Origin: BOG-908 sp964242115
GTDB taxonomy: Bacteria; Pseudomonadota; Alphaproteobacteria; Acetobacterales; Acetobacteraceae
Direction: 5' to 3'
Assembly: GCA_964242115.1 (NCBI GenBank)
Contig: CAXSZX010000008.1
Span: 114,705-178,704, forward strand
Length of the DNA: 64,000 nt
The notes beneath the pieces are model-generated. The model was not told where the DNA came from. It did no database searches and was given only the letters and a program-made list of their open reading frames with translations. Made by a program: the position numbers and the translations under genes. Shown here piece after piece: positions 17,911 to 26,398 of this stretch; within the stretch, counting starts at the first letter, position 1, and the number at the start of each line of letters is the position of its first letter.

Positions 17911-18635
17911 GGTCGTGGCTCCGTTGCGGTGTCGGCAGCCACGACCTTCGTCCCGGCCTGCGCGCGACAGTGTCCCTCCGCGGCGGCGTGGTGGCAAGCC
18001 GGCATGACCTGCGGGTGCGGAGACAGGCGCCGGCACTCGAACATCGTGCTAGCTGAAGCTATGCTTTCGGCATCGAGACCCAACGTTCGGGCAGGAGCAA
18101 GACTCCGCTTCGTCGAGAAAGAAAGCAGGAATATCTCGGCAGCGTTGTCGCAGGCCGCTGAGACGAGTTGCTTCACAACGCACGATTGCGAGGCTGAGCT
18201 TTATGATTGCCTCGCAAAAAAACGCCGTCTCGCGCATGCTGCGGCCAAACGTCAGGGTCTTCGCCGGTCGACACCGGCGGGTCTAGTTTCGAGTAAACAC
18301 TCCAGGTTCTCGGTACGTCATCGCAGGGACTCTCAGAGTCTGTTCGTAAAGCGGCTCGGACAGCCATCTGGCGTGACGTGGCAGCGTCACGATCGATCAG
18401 GTGATGCGCGACAACGGAAGACTGGTGTTCAGGACAGCCGAAGCAACGCGCCGGGAGACGCGCGGTCGTCGCCATTCTCGATCGACGGACCTCGAAGCTG
18501 TGCGGAGTGGTCTTGCAACCAACTCGTACACAAGTTCTACAGTCTTGATGAAGCCACCAGCAGTCTCTGCAAAGCAACAACTCCGTTTGTGATCAGCACC
18601 ACAGCGCGCATCACCACCGATACACCCAAGCCTCA
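17911..18635. other. about 725 bases without a recognisable gene
   Basis: Between the peroxiredoxin start and repeat A12. Base use is less GC-rich and less codon-like than in neighbouring genes. Open frames here (for example leftward 18173-18580) give Cys/Arg/Ser-rich text with no family resemblance. A short palindrome GACTCTCAGAGTC lies near 18330. It could be a decayed gene or mobile element, or hold a non-coding RNA; I see no tmRNA, 6S or tRNA pattern. Confidence 0.5.
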
Positions 18636-18702
18636 CCGCTCCGCGACAGCGCTCGCAAAAGTTTTGGTTCTCTTTTTGCGAAAAAGAACCGCTTGCTTGC
18701 CT
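18636..18702. repeat. family A repeat, right half, copy A12
   Basis: Holds GCTCCGCGACAGCGCTCGCA, AAAGTTTTGG and a GGTTC/GAACC tip with core TCTTTTTGCGAAAAA. It ends directly at the apbC/mrp stop codon. Confidence 0.85.
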
Positions 18703-19860
18703 TCACTGCCCCACCCGCTCCCAAACCGCCCGCGCCACACTCCTGAGCGCCACCGCGCCTGCGCTCTCCGGTGCAGACAGCACGATCGGCAGCCCCGCAT
18801 CCCCCGCCTGCCGCACGTCCAGCAGCAGCGGCACCTCGCCCAGGAACGGCACGCCGAGCCGCAGCGCCTCCGTCCGCGCGCCGCCGTGCCCGAAGACGTG
18901 GCTGTCGTGTCCGCAGTTCGGGCAGTGGAAGAAGCTCATGTTCTCCACCACGCCGAGTATGCGCACGCCGACCTTCTCGAACATCGAGACGCCGCGCCGC
19001 GCGTCGATCAGCGCGATGTCCTGCGGTGTCGAGACGATCACTGCACCGGCCACCACCACGCGCTGCGCCAAAGTTAGCTGCGCGTCGCCGGTGCCGGGCG
19101 GCAGGTCGATCACCATCACGTCCAGCTCGCCCCAATCGGTCTGGCCAAGCATCTGCTGCAGCGCGCCCATCACCATCGGGCCGCGCCAGATCATCGCCTG
19201 GTCCTCCGGCACCAGGTAGGCCATGGACATCGTCTTCAGCCCGAACGCGGTCACCGGCTGAAAAATCTGGCCCGACATCCCCGGCTTGCGGTTCACGCCG
19301 AGCATGCGTCCCATGCTGGGCCCGTGGATGTCGGCGTCAATCAGCCCGGTGCGCAGGCCCATCTGCCCGAACGCGGCGGCCAGGTTCACCGCCACCGTGC
19401 TTTTGCCCACGCCACCCTTGCCCGACGCCACGGCGATCACGTGGCGCACGGACTGGAGGAACTTCGCACCTGCCGGGTCCTCACCGTGGCCGCGCATCAT
19501 GCCAGGTGGTGGCTGAGTGAGCGACGGGGCGGCAGGTCTGGCGGTCGCGGCGGGTCGGGCGGTCGCGGCGGGTCGGGCGGTGGCGGGCGGGGGTGGCGCC
19601 GGCGGCCGGTGCGAAGTCAGCACCACGGACGCGTTGAGCACGCCGGGCTGGCGCCGCAGCAGCGCAGCCGCCTCTGCCGCCACACGCTCCATGCGCCCCA
19701 CCTGGCTGCGCTCGGCGCGGAGCGCCAGCTGCACCAGGCCGTCGCGCACGGTGAGGCCGTCGACCAGGCCGGCCGTCACGATGTCCGGCCCGTCCGGACC
19801 GGCCACGCCGCGCAGCACCGCCACCAGCTCGGCCTCCACGCCTGCCACCTGATCCGTCAT
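18703..19860 (-). CDS. apbC: iron-sulfur cluster carrier ApbC/Mrp
   Basis: P-loop ATPase that carries and transfers Fe-S clusters in the cytoplasm. The 385-residue protein has an N-terminal MIP18-like domain (about 1-95), a linker rich in Pro/Ala/Thr with repeats of ATARPA, and the Mrp domain: ASGKGGVGKSTVAVNLA (deviant Walker A), DADIHGPSM, DLPPGTGDAQL, and the cluster-binding HCPNCGH near the end. The linker is encoded by an 18-bp tandem repeat at about 19537-19590. ATG 19860 is used. It is divergent from hflKC. Confidence 0.95.
   Translation of the reverse strand: MTDQVAGVEAELVAVLRGVAGPDGPDIVTAGLVDGLTVRDGLVQLALRAERSQVGRMERVAAEAAALLRRQPGVLNASVVLTSHRPPAPPPPATARPAATARPAATARPAAPSLTQPPPGMMRGHGEDPAGAKFLQSVRHVIAVASGKGGVGKSTVAVNLAAAFGQMGLRTGLIDADIHGPSMGRMLGVNRKPGMSGQIFQPVTAFGLKTMSMAYLVPEDQAMIWRGPMVMGALQQMLGQTDWGELDVMVIDLPPGTGDAQLTLAQRVVVAGAVIVSTPQDIALIDARRGVSMFEKVGVRILGVVENMSFFHCPNCGHDSHVFGHGGARTEALRLGVPFLGEVPLLLDVRQAGDAGLPIVLSAPESAGAVALRSVARAVWERVGQ
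19537..19590. repeat. 18-bp tandem repeat inside apbC/mrp
   Basis: About three head-to-tail copies of an 18-bp unit (GGTCGGGCGGTCGCGGCG on the plus strand, some copies diverged). It encodes the six-residue repeat ATARPA in the linker. The repeat is in frame, so copy-number change would alter only linker length. Confidence 0.8.
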
Positions 19861-19984
19861 GGCTTTGCAAACCTCCGCGTGCGGTCCATATCGGCTGCAC
19901 GGCCGGCATATGGCGAAGCCGGGTGCGCCTGCCAATGCGCCCGCCCGCCGCGCCGCCCAGGCCTTCCAGGAGCTGCCTTCCTCC

Positions 19985-21148
19985 ATGCCCTCCGATCAGA
20001 ACCCCTGGAACATTGGCGGCGGCAACGGCGCGCGCCGGCCGCCCAACCCGCCCATCAAGGGTCCCTGGGGCGGCGGCGGCGGCAACGGCGGCGGACAGAT
20101 CCCGCCCGAGCTGCAGAACCTGCTGACCCAGATACGCGCCCTGCTGCGCCGCTTCGGCCGCAGCGGCACCGCGGGCCTGGCACTGGTTGCCGCCGTGGCC
20201 GTCGCCGCCATCTGGCTCGCCACCGGCATCTACCGCGTGGAGCCGGACGAGGAGGGCCTGGTCCTGCGCTTCGGCGCCTACGACCGCAGCACGCCGCCCG
20301 GCCTGAACTACCATGTCCCCTGGCCAGTGGAGAGCGTGCTGATCCTGCCCGTCACTCGTATCAACCGCGTCGAGATCGGCTTTCAGAGCAACGGCGCCGA
20401 CGAGCCGGACATCATCCCGCGCACGCCGGAAGGCCGCGAGGACCCGGTGCGTGGCCTGCCCGCCCGCGACGTGACCGCGGAAAGCCTGATGCTGACCGGC
20501 GACGAGAACATCGTCGACATCAACGCCAGCGTGTTCTGGCGCATCTCCGACGCACCGGCCTACGCCTTCAACACGCGCAACCCCGGCTACACGGTGAAGT
20601 CGGCCGCAGAGAGCGTGCTGCGGCAGGTGGTGGGCCACACCAAGATCGAGGAAGCGCTGACCGGCGGCCGTTCCGCCATCGAGCAGGCGGTGACCGCCGG
20701 GACGCAGGCCATCCTAAACACCTACAAATCCGGTGTGGAGATCACCCAGGTGCAGCTGCAGAAGGTGGACCCGCCCGAAGCCGTCATCGAAAGCTTCCGC
20801 GACGTGCAGCGCGCCACCACGGACGCTGACACCGCTCGCAACGACGCCCAGAGCTACGCCAACGACGTAGTGCCGCGCGCCCGCGGCGACGCGGCCGCCA
20901 TCCTCGCCGAAGCCAACGGCGCCAAGCAGGCCGCGATCAGTCTGGCCACGGGCCAGTCGCAGCGCTTCCTCAGCGTGTTTGCCGCCTACAGCCTGGCCAA
21001 GGACGTGACTTTGCGCCGCCTCTACATCGAAACCATGCAGGATGTGCTGCGCAACTCCTCTTCCATCGTGATCGACGACAAGCTGCGCAGCCTGCTGCCC
21101 ACGCTGCAACTCAACAGCCCAGCCCCCGCGCCGGGAGCGCAGCCATGA
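19985..21148 (+). CDS. hflK: FtsH protease modulator HflK
   Basis: Inner-membrane SPFH protein that with HflC encloses FtsH and tunes its proteolysis. ATG 19985 gives 387 residues starting MPSDQNPWNIGGG. A Gly/Pro-rich cytoplasmic head (GPWGGGGGNGGG) leads to one membrane helix (GLALVAAVAVAAIWLATGIY), then VEPDEEGLVLRFGAYDRST and the SPFH/band 7 domain, with a long helix (ATTDADTARNDAQSYANDVV). The tail is Pro/Ala-rich. The stop overlaps the hflC start (ATGA), so translation is coupled. The upstream extension overlapping the apbC start is rejected. Confidence 0.95.
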   Translation: MPSDQNPWNIGGGNGARRPPNPPIKGPWGGGGGNGGGQIPPELQNLLTQIRALLRRFGRSGTAGLALVAAVAVAAIWLATGIYRVEPDEEGLVLRFGAYDRSTPPGLNYHVPWPVESVLILPVTRINRVEIGFQSNGADEPDIIPRTPEGREDPVRGLPARDVTAESLMLTGDENIVDINASVFWRISDAPAYAFNTRNPGYTVKSAAESVLRQVVGHTKIEEALTGGRSAIEQAVTAGTQAILNTYKSGVEITQVQLQKVDPPEAVIESFRDVQRATTDADTARNDAQSYANDVVPRARGDAAAILAEANGAKQAAISLATGQSQRFLSVFAAYSLAKDVTLRRLYIETMQDVLRNSSSIVIDDKLRSLLPTLQLNSPAPAPGAQP

Positions 21149-22014
21149 ACCGCCTGCTGATCGCACTCGGCGTACTGGCCGTGCTCGGACTCGTGGTGCT
21201 CAACCTGAGTTTCTTCGTCGTTGATCAGACGCAGTTGGCGCTGATCACCCAGTTCGGCCAGCCGGTGCGCGTCATCACCGACCCCGGCCTGCACACGAAG
21301 ATACCGCTGGTGCAGACGGCCATCTACTTCGACCGCCGGCTGCTCGACTACGAGGCGCCGCAGGAAGAGGTGATTCTGGGCGACCAGCGCCGGCTGATCG
21401 TGGACAGCTTCACCCGCTACCTGATCACCAACCCGCTGCAATACTACCAATCCGTCGGCCCCACCGAGGACGGCATACGCGCGCGGCTGAACAGCGTGGT
21501 CACCTCCAGCCTGCGCCGCGTGCTGGGCGGCGAGACCTTGCTCGACGTGCTTTCCAACCAGCGCACCCGCATCATGACCGCCATCCGCGGCCAGGTGAAC
21601 GACGAGATGCGGAATTTCGGCGTGCAGATCGTCGACGTGCGCATCCGCCGCGCCGACCTGCCGGAGGAGAACACCGAGGCCATCCTCCAGCGCATGCAGT
21701 CAGAACGTAAACGCGTCGCCGCCCAGGCGCGTGCCGAAGGCGCGGAAGCTTCGGCCCGGATCAAGGCCGACGCGGACAGGCAGAAGACCGTGCTGATCGC
21801 ACAGGCGCGGGCGGATGCGGACAGGCTGCGCGGCGAGGGTGAGGCAAAAGCCATTGCCATCTATGCCGACGCGTTTCAGCGGGATCCTAAGTTTTTCGCC
21901 ACCTGGCGGACGTTGCAGGCCTACAAGGACGCGTTTGGTACCGGGAAATCTCGGCTGGTGCTCTCGCCGCAGGATGATTTCCTGAAGCTGATGCAGGGGC
22001 TGCCGGCACAGTAG
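21145..22014 (+). CDS. hflC: FtsH protease modulator HflC
   Basis: Partner of HflK, 289 residues. An N-terminal signal-anchor helix (LLIALGVLAVLGLVVLNLSF) is followed by VVDQTQLALITQFGQPVRV, the SPFH domain (RRLIVDSFTRYLITNPLQYY, EMRNFGVQIVDVRIRRADLP) and a long Ala/Arg-rich helix (SERKRVAAQARAEGAEASAR). The end (FLKLMQGLP) matches the family. Translationally coupled to hflK. Two damaged family A repeats separate it from the convergent tRNA-Arg gene. Confidence 0.96.
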   Translation: MNRLLIALGVLAVLGLVVLNLSFFVVDQTQLALITQFGQPVRVITDPGLHTKIPLVQTAIYFDRRLLDYEAPQEEVILGDQRRLIVDSFTRYLITNPLQYYQSVGPTEDGIRARLNSVVTSSLRRVLGGETLLDVLSNQRTRIMTAIRGQVNDEMRNFGVQIVDVRIRRADLPEENTEAILQRMQSERKRVAAQARAEGAEASARIKADADRQKTVLIAQARADADRLRGEGEAKAIAIYADAFQRDPKFFATWRTLQAYKDAFGTGKSRLVLSPQDDFLKLMQGLPAQ

Positions 22015-22099
22015 GAAAAGCTGGCTGAAGGGGCCCTGTTGTGCGTGGCTTCTCGGACTTCGTCGTGCAAACGCAAACCGGCGTTCTGGCTTTCGTGGG

Positions 22100-22165
22100 A
22101 AGCAAGAGTCTTCTTTTTCGAGAAAAAGAAGCAAAAAGCTTTTACGCGGCTGTCGCGGACGGCTG
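22100..22165. repeat. family A repeat, left half, copy A13a
   Basis: Left arm only: tip CTTC/GAAG with core TTTTTCGAGAAAAA, then GCAAAAAGCTTTTACG and GGCTGTCGCGGACGGC. It follows the hflC stop by about 85 bases. Confidence 0.8.
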
Positions 22166-22226
22166 AACGAAGCACTTCAGTCATGCACAACCGGCTTCAA
22201 ACCTTGGCCGGCGGATATCCGGCTAA

Positions 22227-22352
22227 GAAAGCAAGGCCTGCTTTTTTGAAAAATGCAGCAAAAAACCTGGTCCTGCTGTCGCGAAGGTTCTGCAACGCGT
22301 GCTCAAGGGACAAAGGTTATCTGGTTCTTTTCGAAAAAGAACTGCTTGCTTA
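22227..22352. repeat. family A palindromic repeat, copy A13b
   Basis: Left tip CCTGC/GCAGC with a shortened core (TTTTTTGAAAAAT). The right tip is GGTTC with TTTTCGAAAAAGAAC, so the two tips carry different stems. It ends seven bases before the encoded CCA end of tRNA-Arg and could terminate hflC transcripts and, from the other side, the tRNA transcript. Confidence 0.85.
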
Positions 22353-22358
22353 CTCCGC

Positions 22359-22435
22359 TGGCGCACCCGGAAGGACTCGAACCTCCAACCCCCAGATTCG
22401 TAGTCTGGTGCTCTATCCAATTGAGCTACGGGTGC
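22359..22435 (-). tRNA. tRNA-Arg (anticodon ACG)
   Basis: Reading the minus strand, GCACCCG at the 5' end pairs with CGGGTGC near the 3' end, followed by discriminator G and an encoded CCA. The anticodon arm has the loop CTACGAA, anticodon ACG, whose first base is normally deaminated to inosine to read CGN codons. The D arm (AGCTCAATTGGATAGAGC) and T arm (GGTTCGAGTCC) are standard. Length 77 with CCA. Confidence 0.97.
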
Positions 22436-22496
22436 AGCGGAGGCGGCGGTGTAGCCTGACAACAATGCCGCTGCAAGCCCCTAAACCGACACCCGA

Positions 22497-23603
22497 TCAG
22501 GCTTTGTCCAACTCACGCAAGACTGCTTCACCCATTACGCCGGTACCCACACGAGCGGCTCCTGGCGCCATGATGTCGGCCGTACGCAGGCCGTTGCCCA
22601 GCACACGGAGGATGGCGCCGTCGAGGTCGGCCGCAAGCTCCTCCATTGCAAACGAGGTGCGCAGCAGCATCGCAAAGCTCAGCATCTGTGCCAGCGGGTT
22701 GGCGATGCCGCGGCCGGCGATGTCTGGCGCGCTGCCGTGGATCGGCTCGTACAACGCGTGACGGCTTCCGTCGGCCTGCACCGCGCCAAGGGTCGCGGAC
22801 GGCAGCATGCCCAGGCTGCCCGTCAGCATCGCGGCGAGGTCCGACAGCAGGTCGCCGAACAGGTTGGTGGTGACGATCACGTCGAACTGCACCGGCTGGC
22901 GCACCAACTGCATCGCGCAGTTGTCCGCCAGCACGTGGGTCAGCTTCACGTCCGGATACTCGGCTGCCTGCAACGCGGTCATCGTCTGACGCCACAGCAA
23001 GCCGCTTTCCATAACGTTGGATTTCTCCACGCTGGCCACGCGCTTCTTGCGTGCGCGCGCCAGGTCGAACGCAACCCGGCCGACGCGCTCGATCTCATGC
23101 GTGGTGTAGACTTCCGTGTTGACGCCGCGCTTGCTGCCGTCCGGCAGGGTTTCGATGCCGCGCGGTTGACCGAAATAGATGCCGCCGGTACTTTCGCGCA
23201 CGATCATCAGGTCGAGCCCGCGCACGACCTCCGGCTTGAGCGAACTGGCGGGGATCAGCGGCTCGTAGACGATGGCCGGGCGCAAATTGGCGAAGAGGCC
23301 GAGTTCCTGCCGCAAGCCAAGTATGGCTGCCTCCGGCCGTTTGTCGAAACCGACATTGTCCCATTGCGGCCCGCCGACCGCGCCGAACAGGACGGCATCG
23401 GCGGCCTTGGCCAGGGTCAGCGTGCTTTCGGCCAGCGGGGTGCCGCGGGCGTCGACGCTGGCGCCACCTACCAGGTCCTCTTCGATCTCGAACCCGACGC
23501 CGCGCTTGCGCGCCATCCAGTCGATCACGCGCTTGACTTCGCGCATCACCTCGGGGCCGATGCCGTCTCCCGGCAGCAACAGCAGCTTCTTGCGCGCAGT
23601 CAT
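22497..23603 (-). CDS. leuB: 3-isopropylmalate dehydrogenase
   Basis: Third step of leucine synthesis: NAD-dependent oxidation and decarboxylation of 3-isopropylmalate. The 368-residue protein opens LLLLPGDGIGPEVMREV. Substrate blocks include RQELGLFANLRPA, IVRESTGGIYFG and the Lys/Asp set in VEKSNVMESG and ADNCAMQLV; the NAD site has YEPIHGSAPDIAGRGIANP. ATG 23603 is used, with GGGAG upstream. It follows leuC-leuD in the same direction with a 123-base gap that shows no repeat. Confidence 0.96.
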   Translation of the reverse strand: MTARKKLLLLPGDGIGPEVMREVKRVIDWMARKRGVGFEIEEDLVGGASVDARGTPLAESTLTLAKAADAVLFGAVGGPQWDNVGFDKRPEAAILGLRQELGLFANLRPAIVYEPLIPASSLKPEVVRGLDLMIVRESTGGIYFGQPRGIETLPDGSKRGVNTEVYTTHEIERVGRVAFDLARARKKRVASVEKSNVMESGLLWRQTMTALQAAEYPDVKLTHVLADNCAMQLVRQPVQFDVIVTTNLFGDLLSDLAAMLTGSLGMLPSATLGAVQADGSRHALYEPIHGSAPDIAGRGIANPLAQMLSFAMLLRTSFAMEELAADLDGAILRVLGNGLRTADIMAPGAARVGTGVMGEAVLRELDKA

Positions 23604-23726
23604 CGTCCCACTCCCCCACGGCCACACAAAGCATGAGCAGGACGCGTCGTCCTCTTGACGGCTGCGACCTGGGCAAACAAGCCGGGCCGTCCGCTGGCAG
23701 ACTTCAAGCCTTGTTCGTCGGCCCGC

Positions 23727-24350
23727 CTAACGTAGCTCTACCCTAGGAAGCCAGGGTTGCGCCTGTTGCCTGCCGGATTCGAACGCGTCGATGGACTTGC
23801 CGCGCTTAAGTGTCTGACCGATCTCGTCAAGGCCTTCAAGTAGCATGTGACGACACAGCTTGTCGGTAGTGAACGCGACTTCCTCGCCGCTCGGCCGCAC
23901 CACAACTTGCCGTTGCAGATCCACCGTCAGGCGTGCGTTGCCGCCGAGTTGCGCATCTTCCATCAGCATGTCGCACATAGCGCGCGGCAGGGCGACAGGC
24001 AGTATGCCGTTCTTGAAGCAGTTGGCGTGGAAGATGTCAGCGAAGTCCGGGGCGATAACGCAACGTATTCCGAAATCCAGCAACGCCCACGGCGCGTGCT
24101 CGCGCGACGAACCGCAGCCGAAATTTTCGTGGGTGATCAGGATCTCGGCAGAACGATACGCGGGCTGGTTGAGCACGAAATCCGGGCGCTCGGCGCCGTC
24201 CGCGCCGTAGCGCAAGGTGTCGAACAGGTGGACGCCCAGGCCGCTGCGCTTGATGGTCTTGAGGAAGCGGGCGGGGATGATCTTGTCGGTGTCCACGTTA
24301 GATATCGGCAGAGGAGCGGCCACGCCCGTCAGGATGGTGAACGGGCGCAT
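23727..24350 (-). CDS. leuD: 3-isopropylmalate dehydratase small subunit
   Basis: Swivel-domain partner of LeuC in isopropylmalate isomerisation. The 207-residue protein begins MRPFTILTGVAAPLPISNVD and carries DTDKIIPARFLKTI, the GCGSSREHAPWAL loop that contacts substrate, and the FADIFHANCFKNGILPV block. Its ATG overlaps the leuC stop by one base (TGATG), so the two subunits are made together. Confidence 0.96.
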   Translation of the reverse strand: MRPFTILTGVAAPLPISNVDTDKIIPARFLKTIKRSGLGVHLFDTLRYGADGAERPDFVLNQPAYRSAEILITHENFGCGSSREHAPWALLDFGIRCVIAPDFADIFHANCFKNGILPVALPRAMCDMLMEDAQLGGNARLTVDLQRQVVVRPSGEEVAFTTDKLCRHMLLEGLDEIGQTLKRGKSIDAFESGRQQAQPWLPRVELR

Positions 24351-25750
24351 CAGGCGAGCGTCCGCACGTCGGTCAGCCGGCCGGTTACCGCGGCGGCGGC
24401 CGCCATCGCCGGGGAGAGCAAATGCGTGCGCCCGCCGGGCCCCTGCCGCCCCTCGAAGTTGCGGTTGGACGTGCTGGCACAGCGCTGTCCGGGCGTGAGC
24501 TTGTCCGGGTTCATGCCGAGGCACATCGAGCAGCCCGCCTCGCGCCACTCGAAGCCGGCGTCGAGGAAGATGCGGTCCAGGCCTTCGGCTTCTGCCGCCA
24601 GCTTCACCAGGCCGGAGCCGGGCACCACCATCGCGCGCACGCCGCTGGCGACGTGCCGGCCACGAACGATGCCGGCGGCTGCACGAAGATCCTCGATCCG
24701 GCCGTTGGTGCAACTGCCGATGAACACTGCGTCGATCAGTAGTCCGTCCAGCCGTTGACCAGGCGAGAGTGCCATGTAGCCCAACATGCGCTCGACATCA
24801 TCACGTTTGGCGGGGTCCATGATGGCAGCCGGGTCGGGCACCGTGCCGGTGATCGGCAACACCGCCTCCGGGCTCGTACCCCAACTCACCATCGGCACGA
24901 TCTCTTCGGCGTGCATCACCACGACCTTGTCGTAGGCTGCACCTTCGTCGGATGCCAGCGTGCGCCAGTAGGACACGGCATGATCGAACGCCTCGCCCGC
25001 CGGTGCAAAAGGCCGGCCGCGCACGTAGTCGAACGTCACGTCGTCCGGGGCCACCATGCCGGCGCGCGCGCCCGCCTCGATCGACATGTTGCAGATCGTC
25101 AGCCGGCCGGCCATGTCGAGCGCGCGGATTACCTCGCCGGCATATTCGATCACGTGGCCGGTGCCGCCCGCGGTGCCGATACGGCCGATGATGGCCAGCA
25201 CGACGTCTTTCGCGGTGACGCCCGGCGAGAGCACGCCGTCCACCTGCACCAGCATGTTTTTCGCAGGACGCTGCAGCAACGTCTGCGTCGCCAGCACGTG
25301 CTCCACCTCCGAGGTGCCTATGCCGAACGCCAGCGCACCCAGCGCGCCGTGCGTGGAGGTATGCGAGTCGCCGCAGACGATGGTCATGCCGGGCAGCGAA
25401 ATCCCCTGTTCCGGCCCCACGATGTGCACGATGCCCTGGCGAGCATCAAGCAGCGGGAAATAGGGCACGCCGAACTCGGCGACGTTGCGCTCGAGCGTCT
25501 CGACCTGCAGCCTGCTTTCCGGCTCGGCGATGCCGGCGCGGCGGTCGGAGGTGGGCACGTTGTGGTCGGTGACCGCGATGGTCGCGTCCGGGCGGCGGAC
25601 CTGGCGGCCGGAGGCGCGCAGGCCCTCGAACGCTTGGGGCGAGGTGACCTCGTGGACGAGGTGGCGGTCGATGTAGAGGACGCAGGTGCCGTCTTCTAGG
25701 TGCTCTACGACGTGGGCGTCCCAGACTTTGTCGAACAGCGTCTTCGGCAT
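24350..25750 (-). CDS. leuC: 3-isopropylmalate dehydratase large subunit
   Basis: Aconitase-family 4Fe-4S enzyme that, with LeuD, interconverts 2- and 3-isopropylmalate. The 466-residue protein starts MPKTLFDKVWDAHVV, with AGGAG before the ATG. Recognisable blocks are VCGDSHTSTHGALGALAFGI, NMSIEAGARAGMVAPDD and the cluster cysteines in FIGSCTNGRIEDL and the late CSMCLGMNPDKL. Family B repeat B2 separates it from rplS upstream, so it may have its own promoter within or just after the repeat. Confidence 0.97.
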   Translation of the reverse strand: MPKTLFDKVWDAHVVEHLEDGTCVLYIDRHLVHEVTSPQAFEGLRASGRQVRRPDATIAVTDHNVPTSDRRAGIAEPESRLQVETLERNVAEFGVPYFPLLDARQGIVHIVGPEQGISLPGMTIVCGDSHTSTHGALGALAFGIGTSEVEHVLATQTLLQRPAKNMLVQVDGVLSPGVTAKDVVLAIIGRIGTAGGTGHVIEYAGEVIRALDMAGRLTICNMSIEAGARAGMVAPDDVTFDYVRGRPFAPAGEAFDHAVSYWRTLASDEGAAYDKVVVMHAEEIVPMVSWGTSPEAVLPITGTVPDPAAIMDPAKRDDVERMLGYMALSPGQRLDGLLIDAVFIGSCTNGRIEDLRAAAGIVRGRHVASGVRAMVVPGSGLVKLAAEAEGLDRIFLDAGFEWREAGCSMCLGMNPDKLTPGQRCASTSNRNFEGRQGPGGRTHLLSPAMAAAAAVTGRLTDVRTLA

Positions 25751-25766
25751 ATGCGGCTCCTGCGAA

Positions 25767-25972
25767 GCAAGGAAGGCCAGGGGCTCTGCCCCTGGACCCC
25801 GCTAAGGACAGTCGTCCTTAGAACCTGTTTGTTTAAGGGTGTTGAGGCGAGGGGCCAACGAGGCTGTGGCCAAAGCCCGTGCGGCCCCTCGCCTCAACAC
25901 CCTTAGGCGAAGCCGGGGTCTGGGGCCGACTGCCCCAGCGGGGGTCCAGGGGGAAGAGCCCCATTGCCTTGC
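25767..25972. repeat. family B composite hairpin repeat, copy B2 (with long core stem)
   Basis: Between rplS and leuC. From left: GGGGCTCTGCCCC hairpin, CCTGGACCCCGC, the TAAGGAC-AGTC-GTCCTTA hairpin, GAACCTGTTTGTTT, a 22-bp perfect stem (arms 25835-25856 and 25883-25904) with a 26-base loop, AGGCGAAGCCGGGGTC, a CTGGGGC hairpin with loop GACT, and an imperfect closing segment (GGGGGAAGAGCCCC). Together they can fold into five hairpins in about 205 bases. Confidence 0.9.
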
Positions 25973-26368
25973 CTATTCCCCAGCCGCCTCACGCGCCGCA
26001 GCCGGCACCTCACGCGCCTTCTCCGCGATACGCGCCGACTTGCCCCGCCGCCCGCGCAGATAATAAAGCTTGGCCCGCCGGACATCGCCACGGCGGATCA
26101 CCTCGATCTCGGCAATCTGCGGCGAGTAAAGCGGAAACACCCGCTCCACCCCCTCGCCGTAGCTGATCTTGCGCACGGTGAAGTTGCTGTTCAGCCCGCG
26201 ATTACTGCGGGCGATTACCACGCCTTCGTAGGCCTGCACGCGGGTGCGCTCGCCTTCTACCACGCGCACGGACACCTTCACCGTGTCGCCGGGAGCGAAG
26301 ACGGGCACGGCGCGGGCTGCGGTGAGGCGGGCGACTTCCTCGGCCTCGAAGGTTTGCAGGATGTTCAT
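25973..26368 (-). CDS. rplS: 50S ribosomal protein L19
   Basis: Sits at the 30S-50S interface. The 131-residue protein has the L19 core FAPGDTVKVSVRVVEGERTR, AYEGVVIARSNRGLN, FTVRKISYGEGVERVFPLYS and the RRAKLYYLRGRRGKSARI end, plus an Ala-rich C-terminal tail common in alphaproteobacteria. It lies 30 bases after trmD and ends the rpsP-rimM-trmD-rplS operon; repeat B2 begins at its stop codon and probably terminates the transcript. Confidence 0.97.
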   Translation of the reverse strand: MNILQTFEAEEVARLTAARAVPVFAPGDTVKVSVRVVEGERTRVQAYEGVVIARSNRGLNSNFTVRKISYGEGVERVFPLYSPQIAEIEVIRRGDVRRAKLYYLRGRRGKSARIAEKAREVPAAAREAAGE

Positions 26369-26398
26369 GGGTCGGGGGTCCTTCGTATGACGGTCTGA

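Noticed and set aside
23851..24713. Extended leuD frame reaching 24713
   Set aside because: The extra 120 residues are read from leuC sequence in another frame; LeuD begins at MRPFTIL.
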